DNA of 64,000 bases from Gammaproteobacteria bacterium (GTDB taxonomy: Bacteria; Pseudomonadota; Gammaproteobacteria; SZUA-229): the NCBI GenBank assembly GCA_016744065.1, contig JADGFA010000013.1, positions 18,059 to 82,058 of the forward strand. The letters are read 5' to 3'. This document shows, piece by piece, positions 37,520 through 46,136 of the stretch. Position numbers and translations under genes: made by a program. The stretch's first letter is position 1; each line of letters opens with the position of its first letter. Under the pieces are notes generated by a model, which saw nothing but the letters and a program-made list of their open reading frames with translations, had not been told where the DNA came from and did not search any database.

Positions 37520-37907
37520 GATGATGCCCTTGCTTGTCATTGCCTGTCTCTTCGGTTGTCTCACGATAACCAAGAGCAGACATGACCATTGCTCGCATGT
37601 CAGCTAAATCCTTGAGTGCAACAATAAGCTCAGGGATTTCGACTGAACCCTCCGTATTGAGGGTGCGAGCAAGCTGGTTTAGATTGTTACCGACTCGTCC
37701 GAGTTGACCTAACAAGCGAGCCAGCTCTTTGCGATCCACTTGTGGATGGCGAAATTTTCGCGGACGTTGATTGAGTGCAGCAGATTTGAAGTATCCAGCA
37801 ATGGATAATCCTGCGGCACGAGATCGGCGCTCGACTTCAATACGCTCTATTTCAGAGAGACGTATTGAAAATGGAGGGGTGCGTTTTGTGGAAACTTGTT
37901 TACCCAT
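37509..37907 (-). CDS. mobC: MobC-like relaxosome accessory protein
   Basis: 132 residues. A ribbon-helix-helix-like N-terminus (F-S-I-R-L-S-E-I-E-R-I-E-V) is followed by the MobC core L-L-G-Q-L-G-R-V-G-N-N-L-N-Q-L-A-R (about 64-80, PF05713). Such proteins open the DNA at oriT and help the relaxase. It ends in a His-rich tail. It overlaps the relaxase gene by 11 bases and precedes it, with the oriT candidate directly upstream. Confidence 0.85.
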   Translation of the reverse strand: MGKQVSTKRTPPFSIRLSEIERIEVERRSRAAGLSIAGYFKSAALNQRPRKFRHPQVDRKELARLLGQLGRVGNNLNQLARTLNTEGSVEIPELIVALKDLADMRAMVMSALGYRETTEETGNDKQGHHHDY

Positions 37908-37951
37908 AAAACCCTCACTAGCAAAAATTTACTTAACGAGGGGATGCTAAC

Positions 37952-38013
37952 GGGGGAAATGTAATTCCCCCTTGCCCAGATCGGTGTTGGTTGGTACTAC
38001 CAACACACATCTG
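37952..38013. other. oriT candidate: paired inverted repeats upstream of mobC
   Basis: GGGGGAA (37952-37958) / TTCCCCC (37965-37971) is followed by a two-step palindrome: CAGAT (37977-37981), TGTTGGT (37985-37991), then ACCAACA (37999-38005), ATCTG (38009-38013). Spacers on both sides of the inner arms are equal (3 bases), and the loop is 7. The location beside relaxase and MobC genes is where oriT usually lies. No established nic consensus was identified. The remainder of 37908-38487 holds no clear gene. Confidence 0.55.
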
Positions 38014-38430
38014 GCGTATCGAGTAACTTCAAGTTTAATACGCAAACTATTAACAATTAGTTAACCGAATGGGTCACGGGGTCTCCCCGCTCCGCTTGCA
38101 AAGTGGACATTCCACTAGGCAACAATGCATCCCAAATATAATTTATAAGAACAATAAAATTGCTCTTATAAATTCATCATAATGTTGGAATAAATATTAA
38201 AAAAGATGAGACAAGGCACGACACTACAAAGCTAACAACGTCATGCCAAGACATGCCCGTAACAGGCTGTGACAGTGACTTAGATAGAATTTTATAAAAT
38301 AAAATGCAACATATTATTAGTAAAGTATTAACGCCAACGTGGTTTAATGAATATAGGGTTGCAGTCCAATGAAACGGATTTTTGCAACTCTTTTCATTTG
38401 GATTCAGCTCTAAACGATGGGGTGCGGTTT

Positions 38431-38461
38431 GGGAAGTGTCGAGTAAATCTCTTCACTTCCC
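38431..38461 (+). repeat. 8-bp inverted repeat before hypothetical gene
   Basis: GGGAAGTG (38431-38438) and CACTTCCC (38454-38461) can form a hairpin with a 15-base loop in the leader of the next gene, 26 bases before its ATG. It could block or stabilise the message, or be an operator. Confidence 0.5.
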
Positions 38462-38487
38462 TTACTCAAAATGAAACAGGTGAGATT

Positions 38488-38772
38488 ATGGATGATTGGG
38501 ATATTGATGAGATAATTCGTAGGTACTTACCAAATACTCATAATGAGAGTTCTGACCCAATGACTCAACCAGAGCAGATAGATACAATCACATATGCCAA
38601 TATCCAAGAAACATACGAATTAATGGCAAATATAGTTACTGAGCATGGCGAAGAGTATTTGCCAATTTTTGAAAGGTTGCATGACGAACTGGAAGGCCAT
38701 CTGGCAAAAAAGAAGTTATTATCAAAAGCCTTCAAGATTTCCAATAAAATAAACGAACCAAAAATGCATTAA
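38488..38772 (+). CDS. hypothetical acidic protein
   Basis: 94 residues from the ATG at 38488, which follows GGTGAGATT. The open frame extends 47 codons further upstream, but that part overlaps a hairpin and lacks a ribosome site. It begins M-D-D-W-D-I-D-E-I-I-R-R-Y and is mainly helical with an acidic middle. No family recognised. It lies between the oriT candidate and the second recombinase, in the same direction as the latter. Confidence 0.5.
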   Translation: MDDWDIDEIIRRYLPNTHNESSDPMTQPEQIDTITYANIQETYELMANIVTEHGEEYLPIFERLHDELEGHLAKKKLLSKAFKISNKINEPKMH

Positions 38773-38776
38773 TTTT

Positions 38777-38808
38777 GTCACACATAACGTCGCACGATTT
38801 GTCACACA
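38777..38808 (+). repeat. composite GTCACACA repeat, upstream copy
   Basis: GTCACACA at 38777-38784 and 38801-38808 (24-base period) with CGCACGATTT between them. The same 32-base arrangement recurs at 39008-39039. These look like binding sites for a recombinase or repressor. Confidence 0.6.
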
Positions 38809-38868
38809 TTTCATTTTTCATAAAAAATATAGTGTTTTATTTCAGCGTTTTAATTGGTACAAAAAACT

Positions 38869-38893
38869 GGTTTGACGGATATCCCCTCCACCA
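38869..38893 (+). other. sequence resembling a tRNA/tmRNA 3' end
   Basis: The 25 bases end in CCCCTCCACCA followed by five T, like the 3' end of a tRNA or tmRNA with a T-arm-like GGTTTGA upstream. There is no matching 5' part here, so it is not an RNA gene. It may be an attachment-site remnant from an earlier integration. This is a resemblance only. Confidence 0.3.
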
Positions 38894-39007
38894 TTTTTAC
38901 TCCTTTTCATCACTTCAACATACATAGCTATCCCAATACAAAAGAACGCTTTTTTCTTTTTTATTGACTGATTCTGCCTGACGTTATACTTTTAATACAA
39001 AGGAAGT

Positions 39008-39039
39008 GTCACACAAAATGCGACACATTTTGTCACACA
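39008..39039 (+). repeat. composite GTCACACA repeat, abutting recombinase start
   Basis: GTCACACA at 39008-39015 and 39032-39039 (24-base period) around CGACACATTTT. The second unit ends directly at the ATG (39040), leaving no room for a ribosome site. Binding here would block transcription or translation of the recombinase. Confidence 0.6.
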
Positions 39040-40359
39040 ATGGATTATATCTTGAAGCGTGGTAAGTGGTTTTACTATAAACGGCGCGTACCAGTAGAAA
39101 TACAAAAACACTATGATAAAGAAGTTATTCAAACCTCTTTAAAGACTGACTCTGAACAATTAGCCAAGCAACGTGCAACAATTTTCAATTCAGAGCTTGA
39201 AAAGCTATGGGAAAGCCTTGCTCTTGATAATGAGCAAGAAACAAGCACAAAACTGTCTAAAGCCAAGCATATAGCCCGCATACACGGTTTTTCTTACTCT
39301 CCTGCTACCCATATCGCAGAAAGCCCAATTGAAGAGATCATACGCCGCGTAAATGCCGTAAAAGACGATATATCCAGCAATTCTGATAAGGTTGGGGCGA
39401 TATTAGGTAAGCACGACGAAGATAAACTATCAATTTCTAACTCAATCGATGTGTTTTTTGATTTTCAAAAGCCCAACCTTTCAAACAAATCGCCCCAACA
39501 AATAATTAGGTGGAAAAACCCAAGAAAAAAAGCTGTTCTAAATTTCATTCAGGTAATCGGAGATTTACCTGTAAACCAAATCACTAGAAAAGATGTTCTT
39601 AATTTTAGAAGCTGGTGGGTTGATAGAATAGAAAATGAAGGTTTGACTGAGAATTCAGCAAATAAAGATTTTTCCTATCTGCGAACATTAATGGGTTTCA
39701 TCCGAGACCACTTTGAACTGGAAATGAATGTCCAGGCTCTATTTTCAAGAATTCAACTAAAGGAAACGAAAAGCTCACGACCACCTTTTTCTACCGACTT
39801 CATAAGAAACACACTACTGAATTCTGTGAACCTAAAAGGGTTGCACCGTGAATGCCAGTTAATGCTTTATGCCATGGCTGATACTGGTGCTCGTCCTTCT
39901 GAGCTTTTAGGGCTAGACGCTGAGCGTGGCGATATAGTTCTTGATGCTCCTATACCTTATATTTTTATTCGTCCAGATAAAAAGAAAGCACTAAAAACTG
40001 CTCAAAGTGAGCGACAAATTCCTCTGGTTGGAGCCGCTCTATTTGCCTTTAAGGAACTTGAAGGCGGTTTTGAGCATTACTATCAAAAAGCAGATACATT
40101 ATCAGCTAACGTAAATAAGTTTCTCAACGATAGAAACCTTCTCCCTACCAGTAAGCACAGTCTGTATAGCCTGAGACATAGTTTTGAAGACAGGCTCACA
40201 GCCGTAGAACCACCAGAGAAAGTGCAATCATTTTTGATGGGACATAAATACAGACGTGAACGCTATGGAGATGGGCCAAGCCTTGAGCAAAAGAAAAAAT
40301 GGCTAGATATGATCTGCTTTAAAGAGCTTGAAAAAGCAGGGTGGAATGAAAATAAATAA
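39040..40359 (+). CDS. second tyrosine recombinase (DUF6538 type)
   Basis: 439 residues. The N-terminus Y-I-L-K-R-G-K-W-F-Y-Y-K-R-R-V-P is the DUF6538-type start. Catalytic features follow in order: R in T-G-A-R-P-S-E, S-L-R-H-S-F, M-G-H-K and the nucleophile Y in R-E-R-Y-G. All look intact. It is not at an element end, so it may serve internal recombination, resolution, or come from an element that arrived earlier. It lacks a visible Shine-Dalgarno sequence. It converges with the ankyrin gene. Confidence 0.85.
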   Translation: MDYILKRGKWFYYKRRVPVEIQKHYDKEVIQTSLKTDSEQLAKQRATIFNSELEKLWESLALDNEQETSTKLSKAKHIARIHGFSYSPATHIAESPIEEIIRRVNAVKDDISSNSDKVGAILGKHDEDKLSISNSIDVFFDFQKPNLSNKSPQQIIRWKNPRKKAVLNFIQVIGDLPVNQITRKDVLNFRSWWVDRIENEGLTENSANKDFSYLRTLMGFIRDHFELEMNVQALFSRIQLKETKSSRPPFSTDFIRNTLLNSVNLKGLHRECQLMLYAMADTGARPSELLGLDAERGDIVLDAPIPYIFIRPDKKKALKTAQSERQIPLVGAALFAFKELEGGFEHYYQKADTLSANVNKFLNDRNLLPTSKHSLYSLRHSFEDRLTAVEPPEKVQSFLMGHKYRRERYGDGPSLEQKKKWLDMICFKELEKAGWNENK

Positions 40360-40378
40360 TATTTTCACAAAGGCGAAA

Positions 40379-40759
40379 TTAGCCTACATCAGGGTCGAAT
40401 GGCACAACTCTATTTGGGTCTGCTAGTTCTTCACGGCGTTCTTTGCACCAACGTGAGTTTAGGGCTGTGACTAAATCTTCGCTACCTATTTGTAGTGCTA
40501 AATGAAGTGCGTGCCTATTGTATATATCTTTATGTCGCGCTGATATGTCTGAGTTTTCTAATAGAAAAAATGCCATGTCTTCATGAAATTCGCAAACAGC
40601 AAGTTGTAGAGCATTCATTCCATTTGAATTAAATTCGTATATGCATGATGGATTATCTTTTAATGCAGCTTTCGCTTCATCAAAATCACAAAATTGAGCT
40701 GCATGTAGTAAATTTGGTTCCATCCAATCACTATTACTTTCTGTTTTTATCTTTAACAC
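40379..40759 (-). CDS. ankyrin-repeat protein
   Basis: 126 residues from a GTG start with AGGA 7 bases upstream. About three ankyrin-type helix pairs are visible: N-L-L-H-A-A-Q-F-C-D-F-D-E-A, G-M-N-A-L-Q-L-A-V-C-E, and N-R-H-A-L-H-L-A-L-Q-I-G-S. Ankyrin repeats bind proteins. It lies 27 bases after the 329-residue gene on the same strand, so the two probably form a pair. A toxin/immunity or sensor/partner role is possible but unproven. Confidence 0.7.
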   Translation of the reverse strand: MLKIKTESNSDWMEPNLLHAAQFCDFDEAKAALKDNPSCIYEFNSNGMNALQLAVCEFHEDMAFFLLENSDISARHKDIYNRHALHLALQIGSEDLVTALNSRWCKERREELADPNRVVPFDPDVG

Positions 40760-40786
40760 TATAATGTCCTAATGGTGAATAATTAG

Positions 40787-41776
40787 TTAATTTTCACGCA
40801 AAGAGCTGTAGATGAAATTGGCTTTTTTTATTGCCAAATTTCTTTCCTTAATATTGCTCACTAAGGTTAGCCCTGAAAAATTCATACATTTATCTTTATC
40901 TTTTTCTGAAAAATATATGGGGTATAAAATTCCAAAAGGGGATATATCAACATTTGATCGAATATCAAACAATGAAACTGTCGTTGATTTATTTCTTGGA
41001 TTAAATCTCTGCTCACTTAAATATTCTAAAAATACAGGTTTTAGCGTTTGGTGATGTTTCATTACCAGCAAATTATTACCCTTTAAGTAGCATCCGATAC
41101 AAAACTCTGATTGCATTGAATCACTAAATAAAATTGCTAAATAAGACTCATCAAATCTGCTCTTCTTTATTGCCAGATAAAAATTACCGATCAGTTTTTG
41201 AGTTATTATTTGATCATTAAGCTGGTTATGAAATATTTCTTCGCTTTTCTTTGTGTGTATAAATTTAAAAATATACCCATCGTCAATAGTTCCTAAAGGG
41301 TAAGTTTTAGTACTGTCTTCTGAATAATTATCACTAACCTTACCGAGATCAAGACTTTCATTAATTTTTGAATTTTTCATCATTCTAGGTTTTGTAAATG
41401 ATGTAAAGAATTTAGCTAAATAATTCACCTCATTGATGAGGTCAAGAACTGCTATTTCTTCGGCTTCATGCATCCATAAAAAGTGCTCAATTAATTCAAA
41501 ATGATCGATATCCCCATCTCTAGTACCATCTGTTTTTCCACTTATAATATTTCCAAGCTTCTTACTAAATTCTTTTTTTAAGTCATCAGGATAACCATCG
41601 TAGTATGAGGTCATATCTCGAATGATCAGTTTAAGCGAACCTAAGGGGTGATCCTTCACTCCTTGATACTTATTATAAGTTTCTCGAAATACTGCAATGA
41701 CTGCAACTCTGTATAAATATGGGGATCGCTTAACAAATGCAGCTCTTTTGTCCAAAGATGAAAGCGGTTCCTTCAT
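40787..41776 (-). CDS. hypothetical protein paired with ankyrin gene
   Basis: 329 residues, soluble, no signal peptide. The N-terminal half is helical (K-R-A-A-F-V-K-R-S-P-Y-L-Y-R-V-A-V-I) and the C-terminal half alternates short strands. I recognise no family. It is first of a two-gene unit with the ankyrin gene. It is divergent from the coupling-protein operon with 217 bases between, where promoters for both must lie. Confidence 0.5.
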   Translation of the reverse strand: MKEPLSSLDKRAAFVKRSPYLYRVAVIAVFRETYNKYQGVKDHPLGSLKLIIRDMTSYYDGYPDDLKKEFSKKLGNIISGKTDGTRDGDIDHFELIEHFLWMHEAEEIAVLDLINEVNYLAKFFTSFTKPRMMKNSKINESLDLGKVSDNYSEDSTKTYPLGTIDDGYIFKFIHTKKSEEIFHNQLNDQIITQKLIGNFYLAIKKSRFDESYLAILFSDSMQSEFCIGCYLKGNNLLVMKHHQTLKPVFLEYLSEQRFNPRNKSTTVSLFDIRSNVDISPFGILYPIYFSEKDKDKCMNFSGLTLVSNIKERNLAIKKANFIYSSLREN

Positions 41777-41993
41777 AAATATCTCTTCTGTTATTCATTA
41801 AAAAGTCAATAAATTCAAACACTAGGAAATAATAGGAGTTTTTATCTAGTTTTTGGGAAAAACTGATTTTGCATAAACATTATATTTCCTTCTAAGCGCC
41901 AAGTGCAGCCATTGAGAGTATTTCAATGACAACACTCACTGTTAAGACAGGCGTTATTTGCTCACATTTTAACTAGCATTTAGAGGAAACACT

Positions 41994-43166
41994 ATGAAAA
42001 CCGCAACTTTCGCAGATCGCCTAAGCGATCATAAAAAACAACTACAACGCGTAGCAGGTATCGGGATAGCTGCTGATACCGCAATAAACACTGCCTATAT
42101 CTATGAAAGCCTCACTATCAATGATAGCGGATTACTACCGATCATTGCTTGTTCTGTGTTCGCACTATTTTGGTTTAACTCCGTGTATTGGGCAACATCA
42201 TTTGGAATAGATTTACTTTCCAATGCCGATGAGGACAAAAAACGTAAAGTCTTACCCTTATGGAGTGGCTTTATGGGTGTTGTCCTTGGTATTTCAGTTT
42301 ATATGAGTGCCAACTTTTTAGGTCTGGATTTATCTGAAAACGAATATCTGCAAGATACTATTTATAGCGTATTTGAAGTTGAAAGTACCGTTAGTAAAAA
42401 GCATTCAAATGTGATGAGGCTAGAAACCGTATTTGAAAGCTCTGGTAGTAGTGCCAAGGTAATGAAGGCATTAGAAATAAAGGAAGGTGGTATATCTGGC
42501 AAAAGTGGATTGGGAGAAGTTGCAAGCTTACTTGCCAGTCTCGAAGCTGTCACTTCACTTTCACGTAAACAGTTGGTTCAGGCAAATGGGTTGGCAGAAC
42601 CAGTTAAACGTGAAATTAGCGAATTAAAGGAAGATATTCGTCGTATTTCTGCCCGTGAAGATTTGAGCTATCACGAAAAGACAGATCACCTAAAAGAAAA
42701 AATAGAATTACTAAGCCTTGCTGTAAAGCAGTTACAACAAAACCTACCTATCAGCACTATAACAAATGCAATAGATGCTCTTGGGCAAGACTTCAAAGCG
42801 TCAGGCGTTAACGATACTGCATCGCAACGAATTACTGCTGTATTTCACCCAATCAGTACACGCTTATCTCGTGAGCTAGGTAGCCTAAAAGAAGCAAGCA
42901 GACTTGAAATACCTTCGATAAAAAACCTAAGTGACTATGAACTTTTAAGTCGAAGCGATGAGGTTCTTCCTCTTCTTGTTATCTCTCTAATTTTGGCATC
43001 CATGCCATTAGGTTTGTCCTTTTGTATTTTCTTAATTTCTCCCAGTCAGTCAGAAGTTGACCATCAAGTAGCCTCACCTGTGAGTAGCTTCAGTAATGAA
43101 ACCATAAAAGAAAATAAAGAAAGCATGTATCCAATTAATTCAATAACCAACAACACTAAACACTAG
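41994..43166 (+). CDS. membrane protein of the coupling-protein operon
   Basis: 390 residues. Hydrophobic helices lie at about 34-58 and 85-105, and near the C-terminus at about 325-350. A long helical, charged region (about 120-320) lies between them, with coiled-coil character (L-K-E-D-I-R-R-I). A strong GAGGAAACACT ribosome site precedes the ATG. It is the first gene of a same-strand run leading to the VirD4-like protein. Since that ATPase lacks its own membrane anchor, this protein may hold it at the membrane. Family not recognised. Confidence 0.6.
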   Translation: MKTATFADRLSDHKKQLQRVAGIGIAADTAINTAYIYESLTINDSGLLPIIACSVFALFWFNSVYWATSFGIDLLSNADEDKKRKVLPLWSGFMGVVLGISVYMSANFLGLDLSENEYLQDTIYSVFEVESTVSKKHSNVMRLETVFESSGSSAKVMKALEIKEGGISGKSGLGEVASLLASLEAVTSLSRKQLVQANGLAEPVKREISELKEDIRRISAREDLSYHEKTDHLKEKIELLSLAVKQLQQNLPISTITNAIDALGQDFKASGVNDTASQRITAVFHPISTRLSRELGSLKEASRLEIPSIKNLSDYELLSRSDEVLPLLVISLILASMPLGLSFCIFLISPSQSEVDHQVASPVSSFSNETIKENKESMYPINSITNNTKH

Positions 43167-43175
43167 GAGAAAATT

Positions 43176-43847
43176 ATGAATACAGAAAATATTGATATCA
43201 ATAAGCAAGACAACACAAATAATCCTAGCGGGTTAGCAAAACCCTTCTTTTTCGGAATTGCACAAATACTGTCTCTTCCAGTAGTGCTAGGCATCATTTT
43301 AGTCGTGTATGAATTAAACGTTCCACCTGAGCGTTCAATCTATAACGCCATCATGCGAGTTGCTGCTACGGGCGAAGCCACACACATCAAAACACTCGCT
43401 AACGATCAGGCGAAGCTTGAGCAGTTAATGGCTCTTGCCGTTGCAGAAGTTGAACGAGGTAATAACGCTTATGCAATGTATTACCAAGCCATCGGTCAAG
43501 TCATGACCATTATTTACACCATGGAGAGTGACCTTTTAAAAGCCCAGCTTGCTACTGCTCAAGATAGTTTTGGTGTCACCAAATTCACTGCCAACATGGG
43601 CGATCTAACTTCTCTTGTAGGTATGGTTTTAGGTGACAAACAACTTCAAGCGGCGGGAAGCTATTCGCGACAACAACGCGAGAGCATGGCACGCCAGTTG
43701 AAAGAGATTACTCAAAACCATCGTTCTTCGATACCAAAGGATTTAATTCGTGATTTACCAACTCCTACGGATTGGAAGTTAAAAACACTGGAATTTAAAC
43801 GTCTTGCTGAGGAGATAGTCAATGGCTCTCAAAAACCAACAAAGTAA
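43176..43847 (+). CDS. second membrane protein of the coupling-protein operon
   Basis: 223 residues with one clear transmembrane helix (about 27-47, L-S-L-P-V-V-L-G-I-I-L-V-V) and a large, mostly helical domain. It starts 9 bases after its neighbour and overlaps the coupling-protein gene by 26 bases, so it is co-translated. A role with the upstream membrane protein in anchoring or docking the ATPase is likely from position alone. No family recognised. Confidence 0.6.
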   Translation: MNTENIDINKQDNTNNPSGLAKPFFFGIAQILSLPVVLGIILVVYELNVPPERSIYNAIMRVAATGEATHIKTLANDQAKLEQLMALAVAEVERGNNAYAMYYQAIGQVMTIIYTMESDLLKAQLATAQDSFGVTKFTANMGDLTSLVGMVLGDKQLQAAGSYSRQQRESMARQLKEITQNHRSSIPKDLIRDLPTPTDWKLKTLEFKRLAEEIVNGSQKPTK

Positions 43848-45429
43848 CTCCAAAGGTTACTATTCTCAAAAACATTCGGCACCAAGTGGCAATAAAGTTT
43901 TGCAGGCAGTGTTTACCTTTAATCGAGTTCTGGAGATATGGCACACGATCCAAGGGCGTAGACGTTCATTTTTGGAAGCAGAGCGTGCCAAAGCCTTGAT
44001 CAAGTCAGGTGAAGTCTCGGGCAAGTTGCAAAACTCCAATCTAGGTACTTTGGAAGATGCTGTAAATCTTGGGTTGATCAAAAAAGATGGTGAGAAGCTG
44101 GGCGGTGTTTATCTGGGGCATCTGGATGGGCATCCTCTATTCATGCCTTCCGATTTTCACTTAACGATTTTGGGAATGAGTGGCTCAGGTAAAAGCGTCA
44201 CTATCGTAAAGCCCAATCTTATTACTCTTGGGCTGGGTGGCGAGAGCAGTATGTATTTCAACATGAAGGATGATGAACTTTACACACCAACTCACAAAGG
44301 GCGAGCCAAGATTGATGGTGTAGCAGTCACCCATATTGATCATTTCATAGAAAATGATCCCCTCCCTACTTGTATCAATCCACTTCATGATTTGATTGAG
44401 AGTGTGGCGAACGGTCATATGATTGTGGATGATAGCTTTGAAAAAACTGAGATGCTTTATGCACATTGCCAGCATGAAGGAGCCAATAGCTGGATATCTG
44501 ATGATGCAAAAAAGATATCTCATGTGCTTTTAATACAATGGGCAACGTATGATCCAGACCGATGTTTTTTAGGTGCATTCTGGGATTTCTCAACATATTC
44601 ACATGAGAAGTTTGGTCAAGAGTTATTGAGCATGAAAGATAGTGATGCTGGTGGCGGGTTTGTCGCCATGCAATCTCAAAAAATATATGACCAGTATGGC
44701 AAAGAACATACCGATCAATTTGAATGGGTAATTGATAGCTTTCAAAAAGCATTCAAGCTGTTTGGTAGAGGCTCAGTGCTTCGTGATAAAACCCAGTTTA
44801 ATCACTATGACCCAGCCGTGCTTGCCAAAACTCTAAGCACTGTATCAATAAACTTCCCTTCAAAATACGTGGTCAGCCATGCTCAATATGCGGTACTCAT
44901 TAGTGATTACTTTATCAAGCGTATTGCACAAGTAAAAGACAGAAAACACCGCGTGACATTTTGCATCGATGAGTTCGGGAACATCCCGCGCATCCCGTCA
45001 ATGGCTCAGGCTTTGAGGCTTTACCGCGAGATCAATAACGGGTTAGGCATTCGCATTATTACGGTTGTCCAAGACCGTGAAGCGTTTGCCAAATACAAAG
45101 CTGAGGGTGGCTATAAAGTTTTTGAAGAAAACTCGGTATGTATGGTCTGGGGTGTATCTGGAACACATGCCAAAGAGCTATCTGACAAAGCAGGGTACAA
45201 GTCCGTTTCTATTGCAACCGCAAGCCACAATGCAGGTATCAGTGCGGATGGCGGAGGTCTCGGCATGGGTGAAACACTAACCCCCGTCCTTCCCGTTTCA
45301 GAGATAGCTCAAAACTTCCAAGGCAAAGCCGTTTTAGACTTAAAAGAAAAAATATTTATCGTTGATCGTCCACCTTGGTGGGAGATTGATTTCGTTAAAG
45401 ACTACATTGAGGGAGAAGATCATGATTGA
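43822..45429 (+). CDS. VirD4/TraD-type coupling protein (T4CP)
   Basis: 535-residue conjugation ATPase. Walker A is G118-M-S-G-S-G-K-S125, Walker B I-D-E-F with D383-E384, and V-V-Q-D-R-E follows. This is the VirD4/TraG order. It brings the relaxase-DNA complex to a type IV channel. There is no N-terminal transmembrane pair, which most such proteins have; the first 100 residues are hydrophilic. GAGGAG lies 7 bases before its ATG. Carrying its own coupling protein but no channel suggests the element connects to foreign T4SS machines. Confidence 0.87.
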   Translation: MALKNQQSNSKGYYSQKHSAPSGNKVLQAVFTFNRVLEIWHTIQGRRRSFLEAERAKALIKSGEVSGKLQNSNLGTLEDAVNLGLIKKDGEKLGGVYLGHLDGHPLFMPSDFHLTILGMSGSGKSVTIVKPNLITLGLGGESSMYFNMKDDELYTPTHKGRAKIDGVAVTHIDHFIENDPLPTCINPLHDLIESVANGHMIVDDSFEKTEMLYAHCQHEGANSWISDDAKKISHVLLIQWATYDPDRCFLGAFWDFSTYSHEKFGQELLSMKDSDAGGGFVAMQSQKIYDQYGKEHTDQFEWVIDSFQKAFKLFGRGSVLRDKTQFNHYDPAVLAKTLSTVSINFPSKYVVSHAQYAVLISDYFIKRIAQVKDRKHRVTFCIDEFGNIPRIPSMAQALRLYREINNGLGIRIITVVQDREAFAKYKAEGGYKVFEENSVCMVWGVSGTHAKELSDKAGYKSVSIATASHNAGISADGGGLGMGETLTPVLPVSEIAQNFQGKAVLDLKEKIFIVDRPPWWEIDFVKDYIEGEDHD

Positions 45430-45844
45430 TGAATTAGAACAAGCACGATTGGAAAAGCAGGTGCAAGCTGTTGCCGATAAAGTTCATGATCTGCTTGGTG
45501 ATCCAATAGATCAGCTCGAAGGTAACATTAAAACCGAACGCGTAATTTTAGAAATCCCTAAAGCATTTACCTACCTAGCCACCTATTTAGAATTTCTTTC
45601 AAATACTGATAGCAAATCAGTTACCGCTTGGGGGCATCATGAAGAATGCTTTAAACGCAAATATAAATATCATCGTGGTGCAATGCGTTGCTACCTTGAA
45701 CGATTAATCGATCAAGCCATGCATGAGGAACTGCACCAGCTATTTCATTTTTCACACCCACTTATAAAGCAACAAGATATGCCAGATTTAAACACTGTGA
45801 TTGAAGAAAATAATTTGAATTTAAAAAACGATTTACCCTTTTAA
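45422..45844 (+). CDS. hypothetical protein downstream of T4CP
   Basis: 140 residues from the ATG at 45422, after GGAG and overlapping the T4CP stop by 8 bases. It is soluble and helical, with a H-H-E-E-C-F-K-R-K-Y-K-Y-H-R-G-A segment. No family recognised. Translational coupling to the coupling protein suggests a mobilization role. Confidence 0.55.
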   Translation: MIDELEQARLEKQVQAVADKVHDLLGDPIDQLEGNIKTERVILEIPKAFTYLATYLEFLSNTDSKSVTAWGHHEECFKRKYKYHRGAMRCYLERLIDQAMHEELHQLFHFSHPLIKQQDMPDLNTVIEENNLNLKNDLPF

Positions 45845-45871
45845 TTAATTACTACCTAAACGAGGTTTGTT

Positions 45872-46117
45872 ATGACATTTAATGATCAAAATATAGGGCA
45901 ATATTTAAATACAAGCGATCTTTGTGATCGTTATAGATGTTCATCGAGAACAATATTTAGAAAGCTTAGACGCGCCTACAATCCTATGCCTGCACCAGTT
46001 ATAAAAACAGTGGGTTCGAGCAATCTATGGTTAATAGAGGACATTCTAGATTGGGACGCATCCGAGATGCGTAGAACCCAAGACGAAGCTTTCATTAATG
46101 ATGGAACAAAACACTAA
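45872..46117 (+). CDS. AlpA-like helix-turn-helix protein
   Basis: 81 residues. The segment Y-L-N-T-S-D-L-C-D-R-Y-R-C-S-S-R-T-I-F-R-K-L-R-R is an excisionase/AlpA-type winged HTH, followed by N-L-W-L-I-E-D-I-L-D-W, the usual recognition-wing closing. Candidate regulator or recombination directionality factor for the element. It ends the coupling-protein gene run, 19 bases ahead of the phosphatase-like gene. Confidence 0.75.
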   Translation: MTFNDQNIGQYLNTSDLCDRYRCSSRTIFRKLRRAYNPMPAPVIKTVGSSNLWLIEDILDWDASEMRRTQDEAFINDGTKH

Positions 46118-46136
46118 GTTTGTGGGAGAATAAGTT

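Noticed and set aside
39040-40359. A second nested element bounded by its own attachment sites around the DUF6538 recombinase
   Set aside because: No matching direct repeats could be found on both sides; only the weak tRNA-like stretch was seen.
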